This document shows, piece after piece, positions 51,614 to 64,000 of a DNA stretch of 64,000 nt. Location of the stretch: the NCBI GenBank assembly GCA_013399305.1, contig VXAI01000025.1:6158143-6222142 (forward strand). Reading direction: 5' to 3'. The stretch is from Rostratula benghalensis. Taxonomy: Eukaryota; Chordata; Aves; Charadriiformes; Rostratulidae. How positions within the stretch are numbered: position 1 is the first letter of the stretch; every line of letters starts with the position of its first letter. The position numbers were made by a program, and so were the translations under genes. Below the pieces are notes generated by a model that was not told the origin of the DNA, made no database searches, and saw only the letters and a program-made list of their open reading frames with translations.

Positions 51614-51787
51614 GAGGCCCCACTTAAACCCACTACATGTTTAGGGCTGCTATGTATTAGATTTTACCTCAGGTGAGCAGTTCCAAAAAAAGGCCATTTC
51701 CCAAAGGCAGCCAGACTCTGCATGGGTGAGCACTGGTGAAGGACATGGCTGTCTCATACTGGTGTGCCAGCCCGGGCTTGGGAGAAG
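51614..51787. other. Unique sequence between CTG repeat and promoter-like cluster
   Basis: This is moderately G+C-rich unique sequence with a CCCGGG near 51771. It may be proximal promoter sequence if the cluster to the right is real. No specific site is called. Confidence 0.3.
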
Positions 51788-51868
51788 CTTGTGAAGGGTT
51801 AACCCCTAGCAGCTGTTAATTAACCCGGCAGGAGTGATTAATTACCCTCCCAGGGCACAAATAAATGC
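51788..51868 (+). promoter_or_regulatory. Candidate TATA promoter with HNF1-like sites
   Basis: Within about 80 bases there are three dyads of the HNF1/POU-homeodomain type. They are the palindromes GGGTTAACCC (51796-51805) and GTTAATTAAC (51815-51824), plus GTGATTAATTACC (51834-51846), which fits GTTAATNATTAAC at about 9 of 12 fixed positions. A CAGCTG E-box abuts the second dyad (51810-51815), and a TATA-like AAATAAAT lies at 51859-51866. Such a layout is typical of liver, gut or kidney genes controlled by HNF1A/HNF1B with tissue-specific TATA promoters. A start site would fall near 51890. The plus orientation is chosen because splice donors and a T/G-rich stretch follow. No transcript evidence is available. 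Confidence 0.42.
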
Positions 51869-51888
51869 AGCTGTGAGCAGAGAGCAAG

Positions 51889-51925
51889 GTAAGAGGGGTG
51901 GGCTTTGGGGGACTGAAAGTAAAAG
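51889..51925 (+). other. Candidate short 5' untranslated exon and splice donors
   Basis: Two good donor sequences follow the TATA-like element: GAGCAAG/GTAAGA with GT at 51889-51890, and AAAAG/GTAAGT with GT at 51926-51927, the latter a near-perfect vertebrate donor. If transcription starts about 25-30 bases after AAATAAAT, the second donor would close a very short non-coding first exon. The only nearby ATG (51865) meets a stop after two more codons, so no protein start is offered here. The start site and exon limits are guesses. Confidence 0.3.
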
Positions 51926-51927
51926 GT

Positions 51928-54900
51928 AAGTTTATTTATTTTTAAAGAATGTTCTTTTTTATTGCTATTAAAAGGTAGTTGCTGTTTCTGGAGGTAAAGG
52001 GCTGTGGTGTGTGTCTTCCTTTAGCTGTGAAGGACTGGAGGTTTGAGTGGGGCTAAGATAGGCGCTTGAGGCGATGGCTGGCTGTGGTGAGGGAGGAGGC
52101 TGTGGCAGCAGGTTCAGTCCTGTTCCTTGTGGCTGTGGGAGCACAGGGAGGGGCTTAAACTCCTTGTTCCCCTCTCTACCCCCTTGGCCATGCTGTGTCT
52201 TGTGCAGAAATTAATTTTTTAAGTCTTACTGGCTCAAGTCTCATGTTACTGCAAGGATTATCTTAGAGTGAATCATCTACCTCATGACTTATTTTAGGGT
52301 TTTTTTTCTCTTCCTTTTTTAAATTTAAGAGTCTTTTTCCTGTGAAACAGGATGCAGATATGCTTTTGTTTCTCCCAGTCGCCACCTACTTCTGGTTGGT
52401 CTGGTAACTCACTCAGCTCTTTGGCCCCTGTTTGTGGGGTTTACGAGACTCCCATGCAAAGGCTGTGTGTACTGTGGTACTGCTGGTGTCAACAAGCTGT
52501 ACCCTGTGAAAGTCCTACAGCCTTGTTTATAAACTTCTAAGGTGCTTCTCTTGAGGCTGGAACTTACAAGTGGTGGAAAGCTGGGTTTCTGAAAGAGCAA
52601 TGGGAGGTGGTCACTCACTTATTTTTAATTATCAAGAGCTCTAAGAATTTATGTTTGTTCCTTTTTTTTTTTTAACACTGCTAACTTGGCCTCTTGTTTG
52701 GGGGGAAAAAAAAGATTTAAAAAGAAATCAACCTGCTTTTTTATATACAAGTGGTGAATCCTGCTATTACACAGAGCATTGTAATTGCTACTCCTAGTTC
52801 CTGCTTTGAATTCTGGGCCTTGCTTTTAATTAGATCCGTTTCTAGTATTAATTTAACCTTATGTGTGGTTTAGATACTGGAAGCGACTTGTTGCTGTATG
52901 TGAGGTCTTAGACTTGGATGATAATGTTTTCCTTCAGTTTTGGTCTGGCCTGTAAACAAAGGAAGATGAGGTGTGAGCCGTGGACAACCAGTCGTTGGGG
53001 AAGCTATCAAATCCTATTCACGGCAGGAAAGTCCTGTTGATGCTGAAGAACTGGAAGTGATTAGCACCTCTTTTAAATACCCATCCCTTTCTATGTCTCT
53101 GCTCCTCTCCACTGGTGCAGCAGCCACCTGTGGTGGGGTAGAGCAAAAAGTAGTGGTAGCTGGCTCTGCTGGATGAGCAAGCAAGGGAAAAGCATCAGTC
53201 AGGAAAGCTGAGGAGACTTTTGACCTTACTGAAAATGAGGGAAGGGTATAGCTAAGTAACCCTTGTACCTGCAAGAAGATAAGTCAAAAAGGGACTGGAC
53301 CACTGTGATAATGGGGAGTGGCAAGAGGGGTGGAGCTGGAAATGCAGATAGAAATTCACTCGTAATCTTTGGTCCATCTGCCTGATCTTACTTGCTGGGT
53401 TGCAACGTAACCAATCCTGAGAAAGCAGGTTCTTGAAACATCAGGGGTCCCTTCTTCCAAACAGGAAAAGTTTGTAATTGAAGGGCATGCACCTTTGAAA
53501 CTTTGTCCTAGATTCAAGTTCATTGAATCAAAAGCCGGTTCTGCCATTACCTGAGCAGTTAATAAAATCTATTGCCTTATGATGGATTTTTTCTGCAGGC
53601 TAGAATTGATCTGTCTTCATTGTGATTTGTGAGATTGAGGGGAAAACACAAAGTATAATCTGTATTTCTGCTGCACTGAAAAATTTCACTGTGCTCTTCT
53701 GAGGCTTGGAAGTAACTAAAGCTGCAGTGGTAATTTTTTTGATTTATTGAAAATAAAGCATACCTTATTAACATTTTAATAAAGGGAATCTCTTTGCAGC
53801 GGTGCTCAGAGTTGCTCTTATTTCTCTGTGTGCAATTCCATTCTCTAAAAGGGAATATACTATTGAGATCTGTAAGGCATGATTTGTTAGACTGAAACTA
53901 AACACACAAATACACCAAAGCAAAATGCTTTCTAAAGGTGCTGTGTTTGTAAGAGGTGCTTGCCCAATATGTGTGATGCAAAATGGGGATGCTTTGTGAA
54001 GAAATCATCCTTGTAAAGCCATTGGTTCTGGTCATCAGACTCTATCCAATGCTTTAGTGATGATGCTGCTGATCTATTTGGGAAGTTGGCTGGCTCTCAA
54101 GGCAGAGTCTCTTCTCAAAGGCTGTTTCACAGTGAAAATATGCTCAGTGCAGCCGAGTGCATGAATGAAAAAGCCTCTGGTACCTTCTAGTCTGGCAAAA
54201 TGCAGCACAAAACTCAACTTGCTCTGTCCTTTCTGCTGTCCCAGGTAAGAAATGTGTGTTTTTTCCTTGCTTTCTTTCATCTTTCTTATCTTGTGCATTT
54301 GGATTGGAAAGTATTTGTAATTCAGGTCTGATTTCTGAGTAATTATACGTTGATTGAATTACTGTTGAAAGAGGCAAGATCTCTGCTATAAGCCAGTTGC
54401 TAGGAATGTAGAATCTCATAGTTCCTTGATTTACAATTACAACAAATTTGCTGTGTGATATGTAGCATTTTTTGTTTCCCTTCGGGAAGGGTGGTGGGGA
54501 GAATCTTTCAAGTGTCTCGGTAGCAGCTGCAGCAGCAATATTTTCTGTCATATCAAATGCTGCAACTTTGATTTGCCTCTTTCCTCTGTGGCTTTTGCCG
54601 GGTAGTAGGCTTATAGGCTGTTATAGCCAGCTCACATTATTTATTGGCTTTAAAAAAAAAAGAGGGGGAAATATGGAGGAAAAATAAAAATCAAACCTTG
54701 CAAAAGGTTCCCTTCCCCGTACTCTCTTGATAGATGTGTAATACTCTGTTAGTGACTTGCTATGTAGCCTTTCTCTTATTAAACGTAATAGATCCCCCTC
54801 TGCCAGAAAGCAGAGGAAAAAACACCCAGCCTTAAAAACACGGAGCTGTTAAAGCGCTGCTGCTGCTGTCTGTCAAAGCAGGGGGACTCGCTGGGCTTTG

Positions 54901-55519
54901 ACTTCTCGGTACCTTCTGGTTGCTCTCTTTTCCTCTTGCTGCTGTTACAGGGCTCACTTTTGGGAAGCTCTGGGGAGGTTTGAAAATCCTTTGTTGTTGT
55001 CCAGCTTAAATGCATCCTTCCTTCTTTTGTCTTTGGAGCTCGGTAAACTCTTTCGTTTAGTGACAGTGCCACTGGCGTCCTGTGCACTGAGTAGAGATAA
55101 AAGTTAATTCCTTTTTGACTGGCGATGGAGTGGTTTTGTTAACCCTTGCGGGGTTGGTAGGTTTTCAGCGTCAAACTAGTGCTCGGGACGCTGAGTCTGT
55201 GCACTCGGGTTTGTGTAGCTGCAATCTCCAACAGGCATGGAGTCTGCTTTTTTTTTTTTTTCAAAATGGAATAATGAGAAATATTGTGAGGGATCACTGT
55301 TGGGAGAGCTTTATTGCTGAGAGGAGGTACATCAAGAGTGTGCAAGTAGAAAGCAGTAAGGTGAACAGAATGCATATATGCTGTGGATCAAGGCTGAGAT
55401 GTTTTTGTCTTGGCTTACCCTGATAAGGAGTAAAAGCATTAGCGTGGGTGGTTGAAGTTATGGGACAGTAGGAGATTGGGTTACTGGGGTCTCATGTGAG
55501 CAAGCACATAGGCATTTGG
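51928..55519 (+). other. Intron-like T/G-rich sequence
   Basis: Much of the + strand here is visibly richer in T than A and in G than C, as is usual for the sense strand of vertebrate introns. It contains a 14-base T run at 55248-55261, further T runs near 52663, and a short A run near 54652. No internal exon could be recognised. Frames of up to 135 codons on both strands show no known domains. If the promoter call at 51.8 kb is right, this is its first intron. Confidence 0.35.
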
Positions 55520-55960
55520 GTGGGTTCAGGATAACAATCCTGCTCCAGGGAGTGTAACAAATGAAAGCAGCTGCTTTGGGCTGTAGGTATGGTGCACTGG
55601 TGAAGGAGTCTGAGGAGCCAGAAGAACTGGAGGATATATATACAGGAGCTGGGGATATACCCAGAGTTTCTTGCAGGACCTCCCTAGCAGCTGGGTGTGA
55701 GGCTCTCTGGACTCTGTAGGAGGGCTGGATGGTGGGCTCTGCTGTGACTGGCTGCAGCGAGTGGGCAAGCTGCCCCTCCTAGGGAGGGTTGAATGGTTCT
55801 CTGGTGGGCTAGGGATGCCCAAAGGTCTCCTGCGGAGGAGAAGCTCTCAAATTGAGGGCTGAGAGGCAGCTGGGCTGGCAAAGCTGGCAGTGGGGGGCAA
55901 AGCTCAGAGAGCAGAGGGGTTGGGGGAGAGGACACAGACAGTGCAAAGGTAACCTGTGGA
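55520..55960. other. G-rich block with imperfect internal repetition
   Basis: On the + strand this block is strongly G-rich with few Cs and many GGG runs, and words such as GGGCTGG, GGTGGGCT and AGCTGGG recur irregularly. The complementary strand has two overlapping frames of 98 and 83 codons rich in Pro and Ser, a consequence of base composition. It could be a decayed minisatellite or a G-quadruplex-prone intronic segment. No function is proposed. Confidence 0.35.
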
Positions 55961-58900
55961 TATACTGAACTGGTGCTCCCTCACCTTGAGACTTGCTGTC
56001 TGGACTGCAGTTTGCTTGGCTTTCTCTGTTTTCAGTCCTTTTTTGTGTTCAGCAATTTACTAATGAATTAATCAGCCTGAGTTTGGATTTTCCTTAGCAG
56101 TCCCTGTGTAGGAAGAGCAGTATGTGTACAACAGAGGAGGACAGACTTCTCAGGTCTACAGGACCCTATAACTGTCATATTTTAAACATCATTAAGTTCT
56201 TAAAATCTGACAAAGTGCAGGACACCTTTCACCTGATTCTGAAAACAACTGTGCACTTTAGTGATAACTTCGAGTGATACTTCAGTTTCTTTTCTTGCTG
56301 GGCTGAGCTCATGGTGCTATAGAATTGCTTTGTATTTAAGTGCCTAAACTGCATCCCCACCTGCTTTATTAGCACATGTAGTCTACTCTGGCAGTGACTT
56401 TACCTGGTGATTTAACACATCTCCAAGTTTACTTTATAGATCACGCCTAAGAGTTAATGAATTAGGGAATCAATTAGACTGTAATAAGGAACTGTACATA
56501 AATCTGTCTTCAGGTATAAGGCTGTTGAGTATTGGCAGGTTGAAGTATGAATTGAAGATGATAGCATGTTAGGGAAGGAAAGGGAATTACTGAAGTGCTG
56601 TTTGGCTTTTCTATTTGACACACCACATGCACAACTTTCATGTGATAGTAAAAGTAAACAGAAGAATGTGAGAAACAACATATTAAACAAATGCAGCCAT
56701 CTGGCTGTGTAGTGGTTGTAACACATACTGGGATATTTTTCATAAGTTTTCTTCTTTCTCCATTAGCGGGAGCAATAATACCTCATATAATACAATTCTA
56801 GTGGAACCTGCAAAGCTCAATTTTGATAACATTATTTCTAAGCAATAGCAATCTAGTAATGCAATACTTTCTGTGGAAGTCGAAGATAGGAATAACTTCA
56901 TTTTGAAGTAATCATAGCACAGTTTATAGTGTAGAAAAAGTTTGAGGAAATTCTTAAGTTCATAAGAACATGCACTGAAAAAGTTTATTAAAGATTACTT
57001 CCAAAGGTAGTAAGTTTGGGTTTGTGTTTGTTTTGGTCTGCCTCTACTTCAAATGCATTTGTTAAAATAAACAAATATTGTCTTTTGAGACATTTAAAGG
57101 ATGGTGATAGGGAATTGCTTTCTCAGCCCATTAAGTATGTTTGTAGAAGTTGTGGTAAGCAGGTGGATGACAAATGAATTTTTTCTTTTGCAAAGATTTA
57201 GTCTATACTACTACCAAGTGTATGTCCTTTTTTCAATAAGAAGAAAACATTAGCTCGAGTACCTGAGGAAGCTGTTTAAAGTAATTTTTAAATTTGGGAT
57301 CCTTTAAAACTACAAAGCATATCTATACTATAGACCTTTGTTGATCTGAAGCTGACAGTAAAAACTAAGTGTACTCTGGTAGCTTGTACAGCTCACTATA
57401 TAGTATACAGTAAGCAGTAATCACAGATTTTTAAATCTGTCAAATCATAGTGGTTCTTACACTTGTCCCAAAGGATATTTTTTGAGGTCTATACACAAAA
57501 TATTTGTTATAAAACAGAAGTTGTTCACAGGCTTGCATTGGTATGCTTTGCATTTCATGCAGACAGATGAATCAACACAAATTAAGTAATGCTTACAAGA
57601 TGAGGAAAAATTTTTTTTTGTGATAGCTTTAACAATAGCTGTCATGTTCCACTGGCTTGCAACTAAGTAAATTGAAAAAAGGTATAGATTTCACAAGCTT
57701 GCTGTTTTAATGAATAGAGAAAACACACTACTGCATACTTAAGCTTTTATTTTTTCAAATTCCTCCAGAAGAGGGCTCCATGCACAGCTTGAAAGTCAGC
57801 ACCCATGTATTAAAAGAAAAAAAATTACCCGCTTCAGGAAAAGGAAAATCTTGTTCACAAAAAGTCCGTTGATATAACATTAAAGATTGTAGTCAAATTC
57901 TGACTGGCTCGCTCTGTTTTATGTTGTTCTAGGTCTTTTTGTTTCAGACTGCTTATTGTTTGAGAATTCTAGAGAAAGTCCTATATCTCTTGTGCTATAT
58001 ATGAGATGCAAAAATGTTTTAAAAAATGTTAATTACTAAGTATAATTATTTGTACTGCTGAGCATTTCATGAGCAGGCTGACGCTTACTCTGACAGTTTC
58101 AGGCCATCATTTTTGGTTATGTTGTCAAAAAGTTCTCCTTGCATATCTTGTTCTAAAGATGGTGTCTCCCAAAACACAGAGACATTCCAACAGTCCTGCT
58201 ATGCTATTTGTCAAAAGTTGCCTTGGAGGGAAGGTTGGCCCCTGGTGAATTAGTATGACTTTAGGCAACAGCTCTAACCTTTTAAAGATATTCTTACACA
58301 GGACATGACCAGACTCTTTTCTGCTAAGCAAGAGGGATTTGTTACAATAGATAGTGGGAATTGGTAATGAAAATGCTGCTAGAGTTACAGCATTATAATT
58401 AAACCTACTTGGTTGTGTACCACTTGAGGTTTTCTTTCAATTTAAGATGTAGCTCAGACAATATGGTGGGGCTTGTTTTCTGTTTCTGATGATCAAAAAC
58501 TGGAAAAGGTTATTTTAGCATGTGTAATGTCTTTTTGCTGTGGTCCTTTGGGGGTTATTGACTTCTTTTTTAGTGACTTGTCAGCTAGGGAATGAGTATA
58601 TCTAAAAGGTGTTTCAACACATCAGTGCAGCAGGAACTATTAGAACTATGTAGATAGCGACAGTGGTGCCTTTTCAAGAAGGCATGAAGTTCTGCCTTTC
58701 ATTTCTTCGTATTTGTTGTCCAGTAGTTAGGCTCTTCCCATTCTATTAATATGTAAGAGCAGGCTAGATAACAGAGCTGTTACTGTTGTGCTCTTCCTGC
58801 ATCACTGTTGGAGTCAAATCTCTTCAGCTGGTGGGTTGTAGCCATGTGCTATATATGTCAGGCTTTTGGCCTCAGGTTTCAGAGCTTCTATGCCAAGACA

Positions 58901-61900
58901 AGCTTTTGGGGAGGAGAGGGGCTTCATTTGGGACTTGAGGCAGAAATGTGAGGTTAATGGGTTTTTAATTGATGAAAATAAGTTCTTAATTCTGTCTTTG
59001 ACAGATTAAAGCACCAAATTCACTTTTTTATGTGTGTATTGCTAGTATTCTAACCAGCAAACTTCATCTGTGCAGGCAAAAAGACAAATCTACCATCTCC
59101 ACTGGGGAGAAAAGACAGAATGAGAGGGATTTATCATCCTTAGGAGACTAAATGGGCTATAGCTCTTCCCAGTTAACTCTGAATGATATTAGTGGGTTCC
59201 TGATCATGGCCATATGGTTGCACTGTGCCCTGCCCTAATCACCAGATGGATAGGACCAGCCCAGATGGGAGACTGTGTTTTTCTGTCACTTCATGTGTCC
59301 TGCAGCTAGTACAATGTTAGTGTATACAAACCAGTAGGATATTAAATGCCAAAGAGGAATGAAAAATATGATTTGCTTTATTAACCACTGTTTCGTTATT
59401 CAAAGATCTTGGAAATTTGCCCACTGCTGCCTTTTTTTTTTTAGGTGTTGAGATGTGGACTGTATTCACTGTCAAACAGATGAACATCATTCTTTGAAAA
59501 CCTTACTGTTTTGTCTATAGGGCACTCATTCCACTACGAACTTATCCAGTGTTCTACTGTTTTGGACCATTAATTTACTTGGCTAAATAAAAAAGAAAGA
59601 ATTTAACATTTTGTTTGGTGGAGCTGGTTAAAACTGTTCTAAGAACAGACAGAAATAAATATGAGCTATTAAGAAAGGGGTGGGGTGAATCTTTTCAGCA
59701 CACAGCAGTTTATCAGTATCTCTAACCACTTGGAAAAAGCTGATTAAGGTGCTTAAATAACTTCTGATATCTATGAATATCCGTGTGTGGATGTCTAATT
59801 TGCTATCTTCATGGACCTTGCTTTTAGGGAGCTGAGCATCCTCATTCAAGCTTCTGAAGTGTCTCAAAATTGGACAACCAGCTCTCTGGAATTAAGTTTT
59901 TATCACCTGAGGTTCCTTGGACTCCATGTGATAAAGGTTCCACTCCCCAAAACTGTCATTTAAAAAACCAACAACCCAATGATAGCTACCTTTTTCAGAC
60001 TAAACTCTTTTATTCTCTTGCTGTGAACAACTAATGTTTAATTCCTTATTGGTAATGGCAATGAAATGAAGAACAAATAATTCTTTTGTGTATGAAGGCT
60101 ATGTTAATAGGAGTACAGACAGAAAGTGGGTTTCTAAAAGTTTGAAGAAGTCTTTGGCAAATGAGTAGTCATAGCAGATGGACCTTCTGGCACTTGTGTG
60201 TAACAAGAACTCAAAATGCAGAAAGACAAAAGTTCTAGGCCATTAAGCTGTCACAGTACTGTTATTATGATTGTATGCAAAGAAATGTGTATACGTACAA
60301 CCTGAATTTAGGATATAAAACAGTTCATTGCAAATATCTATACCTGCAAGCTTTTCTCAGCTAACATTATGTGTAGGCTGAAGACTCCTGTTGAAGGCCT
60401 CAGCTGGGGGAGTACTGATTCTATACATTAATGACTGTCTGCAACGTGGACAGCAATACATCTGTGGCAGAGGCAGAAAGAGGATGAGTAACTTCTCATA
60501 TTGCTTCAACTCAATCCATAAAGCTGTTAGCACACTGAGTTTTGTTTGAATTGCTATGGAGCAAAAAAGCATGTTACAACATACTTACCACGCTGATAAT
60601 CGGCTCATCTACTTTATAGACACTTAATCTATTTCTTTTCATTTTCTTGGCATAACTTGGAAGTGCAAGAAGGGTTTCTGTGCAAACTGTCTTTAAAAAG
60701 GAGTCTCAGTCAAACATGGGGGATTTTGAACCCATAAGACTAAAATAAAACCTGGCAGCTGCCCACGGAGTCACTGTATAAAGGCAGAAATTCTAAGCTG
60801 CTGTAAATTCATCTGGATCCACTAGGGAGCTATCCCAGCATGCATGAATTAGGCGTATGATCCATAGCTTGTATAGACTGCATACAAGGATGGGGTGGGT
60901 GGGTGTGTAATTATGTAAAGTTGCCTCTTCCCCAGCCTATTATAGTTTTCTTGATGTAAGATGGTCTTTGGAGTGTGTCTATTGCATTTTAACTTGGAGC
61001 CAACTGGTGTTAACTGCTTGGGAACAGAGAATACCCTGGGAACAGTGTTCCTGAGATCTTGCATTTTCCCATAGACAAACTTACTGGCTTTGAGTTCCTG
61101 TACTGCCAAATAAGGTGTATTTATAAATTTCTCTAGAGACGGCCCTTTGTTTTCCCTGAGGAGTCACGTTTTATCAGACAACAAACAGCTATCTCAAAAT
61201 GTGAGAGCTGAACATACCACTGCTCTATAGTTGACAAAGCAGGAAGCTCAGAGCATCTGGTACTTTGCTCTCTGAGAGAAAGGAGATGGAATTAGCCATT
61301 AGAATTGGATGGGCATTTCCCTCCCCATTAAACCCATTGTTTCAGAGCTCTCTCAGAGGAAGGAACTCCAACTTTGCTGCATAGCAGGATTGGGTATCTC
61401 TCTGCAGGTTTGAGCTGTTCAGTATAGTTAGGTAACTGGCCAAATTAAAAGGTGTTCAGTTTGACCTTCTGCCAAGATAAGATAACTGGTCTTGTAGCTG
61501 CCAGGAAGTCATGGATACTATCTAGCATCCTTATTCAGGTGAAATGCAAAATGCAAAACCTGTGGGTAAAGGTAAATGACAATTAAAATGGAAAAATACG
61601 TTAAAATCAATTTTGATTTCTGGGCATTTGTGTTAGCCTGCTATCTGAAGGTTGTATTGTGTGCCAGGCGAAGTAATTTTATTCTTTTCCAAAATGGCTT
61701 TTGTTTTCATAGTTCGTTATCTGATTGAACAAAGTGGACTCTGAACTCTATAAATCTTGATTTATGAATATCAATAATCCTATAAATTTACTGATATGTA
61801 ACTCTGACCTGCACACTAAAGTAGTTAGGTCCATATTTGATTACCTTGCCTTAATTTGTGGCAATATCAGTGCAGGAGACATTATTCAGTGGGACAAAGA

Positions 61901-64000
61901 TGTAAGGACAGTCATTAAAGCCTAGCAATGATGGGATGTATGCCTTCTTGCATCTACTTTCATATCTATTTCTGAATAGAAGTGTATTTGACATTCATTT
62001 CTATTTTTTGAATCACTTTTTTTCAAATGCTTTTAATTAAAGGATCTCATTTAAAAATAATAAAGAACAACACAATCTCTGGTTTTAAATGTCACCAACA
62101 GTTTTCCCTACTTGTTGGATCTATGCAGTTGAGTTATTCAAGGAGAAGTATGGCATTTTATGCAGGGAGGATATTGATTATTGTAATTTGACAACATGGC
62201 AGCTCTTTATATGATAATTTTGGATACAACAGATTACCAGGAAATAAGTTAAGGACGCTGGAAGTAAATTGTGAAACTTGTATATCTTGTGAAAATGATT
62301 TCTCGTGTTGCACATCCTTTAACTTTTAGTCTTTTGAGTTTGTAGGAGCAAAACAGTTGCTCACACTAATATGGGAGCAGGTCTCCAGTGGATGTGGATT
62401 GATTGCATTGCCTCGCTTTGCATTACCTAGGTGAAGGATGGCTGGTATCAATGCCATGTGCGATTCTACTGTGTACATACGGAGAGGTTTACATGGGTTC
62501 TAGTGCTATTAAATCCGAGTACCCTGCAAATGGTAATGAATTTATCCTTGCTTCCCTAAAATAAATGCTGAGTTACGACAGGAACATTATTCTGAAATGG
62601 GAGACAGCCTCCAACATCTGCCTGTTTCAATGACTTCATTTCTATTATCTTAGTTGAGTAATGATGTAGGCTGCTGTCACTTTTGCTGCTGGTGTTGATT
62701 CAGTAGTGACAGTTCATTGTACTAGGGAAAGATTAATTCTGATTGGGGGGAGCCCAGAATAAATTCAGTCTTTAGCCCAATCAGAAGCTCTGATGTATGT
62801 AGTATTATTTTAATAGTGTTGCTCAACTTTCAAGAATATAACTATGATTTGCCAAAGAACTGTCTATATTCATTCAGTGGGTCTTTTGTGTGTAGTAGAA
62901 ATGAAGAAGAGAAAATGTTTAGCTAATCAGAATTGCACAGAGTTTTTAGGCACAAGGAAAATGGAGTGTGCTTGCTTATAACTGGTGTTATAATGATTGG
63001 TTGGTGTGGGAGTAGGAAGAGGAGGCTGGCAGTACTACACATACTCATAGCATTTGAGACTAAAAAAATTTGGGGTAGAAGACAAGGACAGATAAACCAC
63101 CAACCTATCCTTCCAGTGCTTGGGTAGTGGGGAGGCACTGAGTATTTTCATTGAGACCATGTCTGAATGACAGAGTATTTCTCTCACTGTCTGCTCACTG
63201 ATAAAGGTCCCCAACTTCCTGCTTTTCTTCAGATTGGAGGAGGTAGAGCTACCAAAATCTTGGACTCCTCTTCTAGGAGGCTCGCTGCATGGTCATGGCT
63301 GTCCCACTATGTCTAGCTTTTGGAAGTGTGATGCTAGTGTCCAAAAATATCATTGGTGAGATGCACCTGAATGCTTGAATTCTTGGGGGGATGATGACAT
63401 AAGGACGGACCATTTGTTACAAGCCCCAAGAGATGAGAAACTGTAGACTTGTATGGGCTATTGAAAGCTAATTTCTGACTCTGTGAAACAGCTGCCTCTT
63501 CCTGTATGGTTATGTCCCTCTGAAATGAGGATTCAATCTTTTTACTCTTGCTTCCCAAATGAATACAATTTTCAAAGCTTTCGTTCCTTCATGAGTCAAA
63601 GGCACACAAGCACGGAACCTGGTTCTTGCTGTGCGTGGGAACTCAACATTGATTATGGGTGGCTGAAGGAGTTTGTCTAAAATAGAAACAGACTTGGTTG
63701 TCTGCCATAACTCATGTTGAACATGAACAAAATCATTTTTCTGACTTCTGATTTTTGCATGCTCTGTGTTTGTGGGGTCTAGTCTGTGGATGAAGAAAAA
63801 GCAATCATTCACAGTGCAAGTAGTTCTCCCTTCCTTACCTCCAGGCTGACTGGAAGTATAAGCATTCCTGTAATTTCCTTGTTCAAATTACTTTTTCTCT
63901 GTTCCACTTCATGTGCTCAAAAAAAATTCAGATAGTCTGAGTGCTTTTAGTTTTTCTACTCTAAACTTTCTTCCAGAACTTCCTAGTTGTAAGGAAGAAA
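55961..64000 (+). other. Intron-like sequence to the window edge
   Basis: The T-over-A and G-over-C look of the + strand continues for most of this stretch; for example the 60 bases from 58501 hold 27 T, 10 A, 18 G and 5 C. No exon with convincing splice sites and coding frame was recognised, no interspersed repeat was identified, and open frames are at most 100 codons. It may be one very long intron extending beyond the window. Confidence 0.35.

Noticed and set aside
1..64000. CRISPR array, operon, prophage or other prokaryotic system
   Set aside because: There are no regularly spaced direct repeats and no dense co-directional frames. The CR1 element and overall texture show vertebrate nuclear DNA.

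Overview
The window reads as vertebrate nuclear DNA, most probably from a bird. The clearest marker is a 5'-truncated CR1 LINE at about 20158-20662, which has the conserved C-terminal part of the CR1 polymerase frame and ends in the ATTCTATG/ATTCCATG-type repeat typical of avian CR1 copies. Interspersed repeats are otherwise sparse: three decayed fragments resembling MIR/L3 elements (about 9390-9485, 36375-36575 and 48895-49025) and one possible tRNA-derived SINE head (about 22575-22640). That low repeat density also suits a bird, though a crocodilian or turtle cannot be excluded by eye. Nothing looks prokaryotic: there are no dense gene runs, operons, Shine-Dalgarno-spaced starts or CRISPR arrays.

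No protein-coding exon could be recognised with confidence. Open frames are short and scattered over both strands, none resembles a known protein family except the CR1 remnant, and several begin at non-ATG codons. The first ~51.8 kb therefore looks like intergenic DNA or a very long intron. It contains AT-rich, homeodomain/POU-motif-rich blocks that look like candidate conserved non-coding elements (about 1300-1960, 4120-4460, 5760-6010, 8280-8660, 13880-14110, 30600-31075, 34540-34700, 35720-35850, 37030-37210). That reading is by eye only and needs an alignment.

At about 51790-51930 there is a compact promoter-like cluster: three GTTAA/ATTAA dyads of HNF1 type, an E-box, a TATA-like AAATAAAT and two good splice-donor sequences. 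From there to the right-hand edge the + strand looks rich in T and G, as expected of a long intron transcribed left to right. The best single hypothesis for a gene is thus a plus-strand transcript that starts near 51.89 kb and continues beyond the window. The gene cannot be named from what is visible.

The assembly has a visible defect at 25291. A single N is flanked on both sides by the same exact 71-bp sequence with a (TA)n core, just downstream of a 65-nt pure-purine microsatellite tract. This looks like two unmerged contig ends rather than real tandem duplication. No previously undescribed biological system was found. The items most worth checking are the promoter cluster at 51.8-51.9 kb, the candidate conserved elements and the gap artefact.
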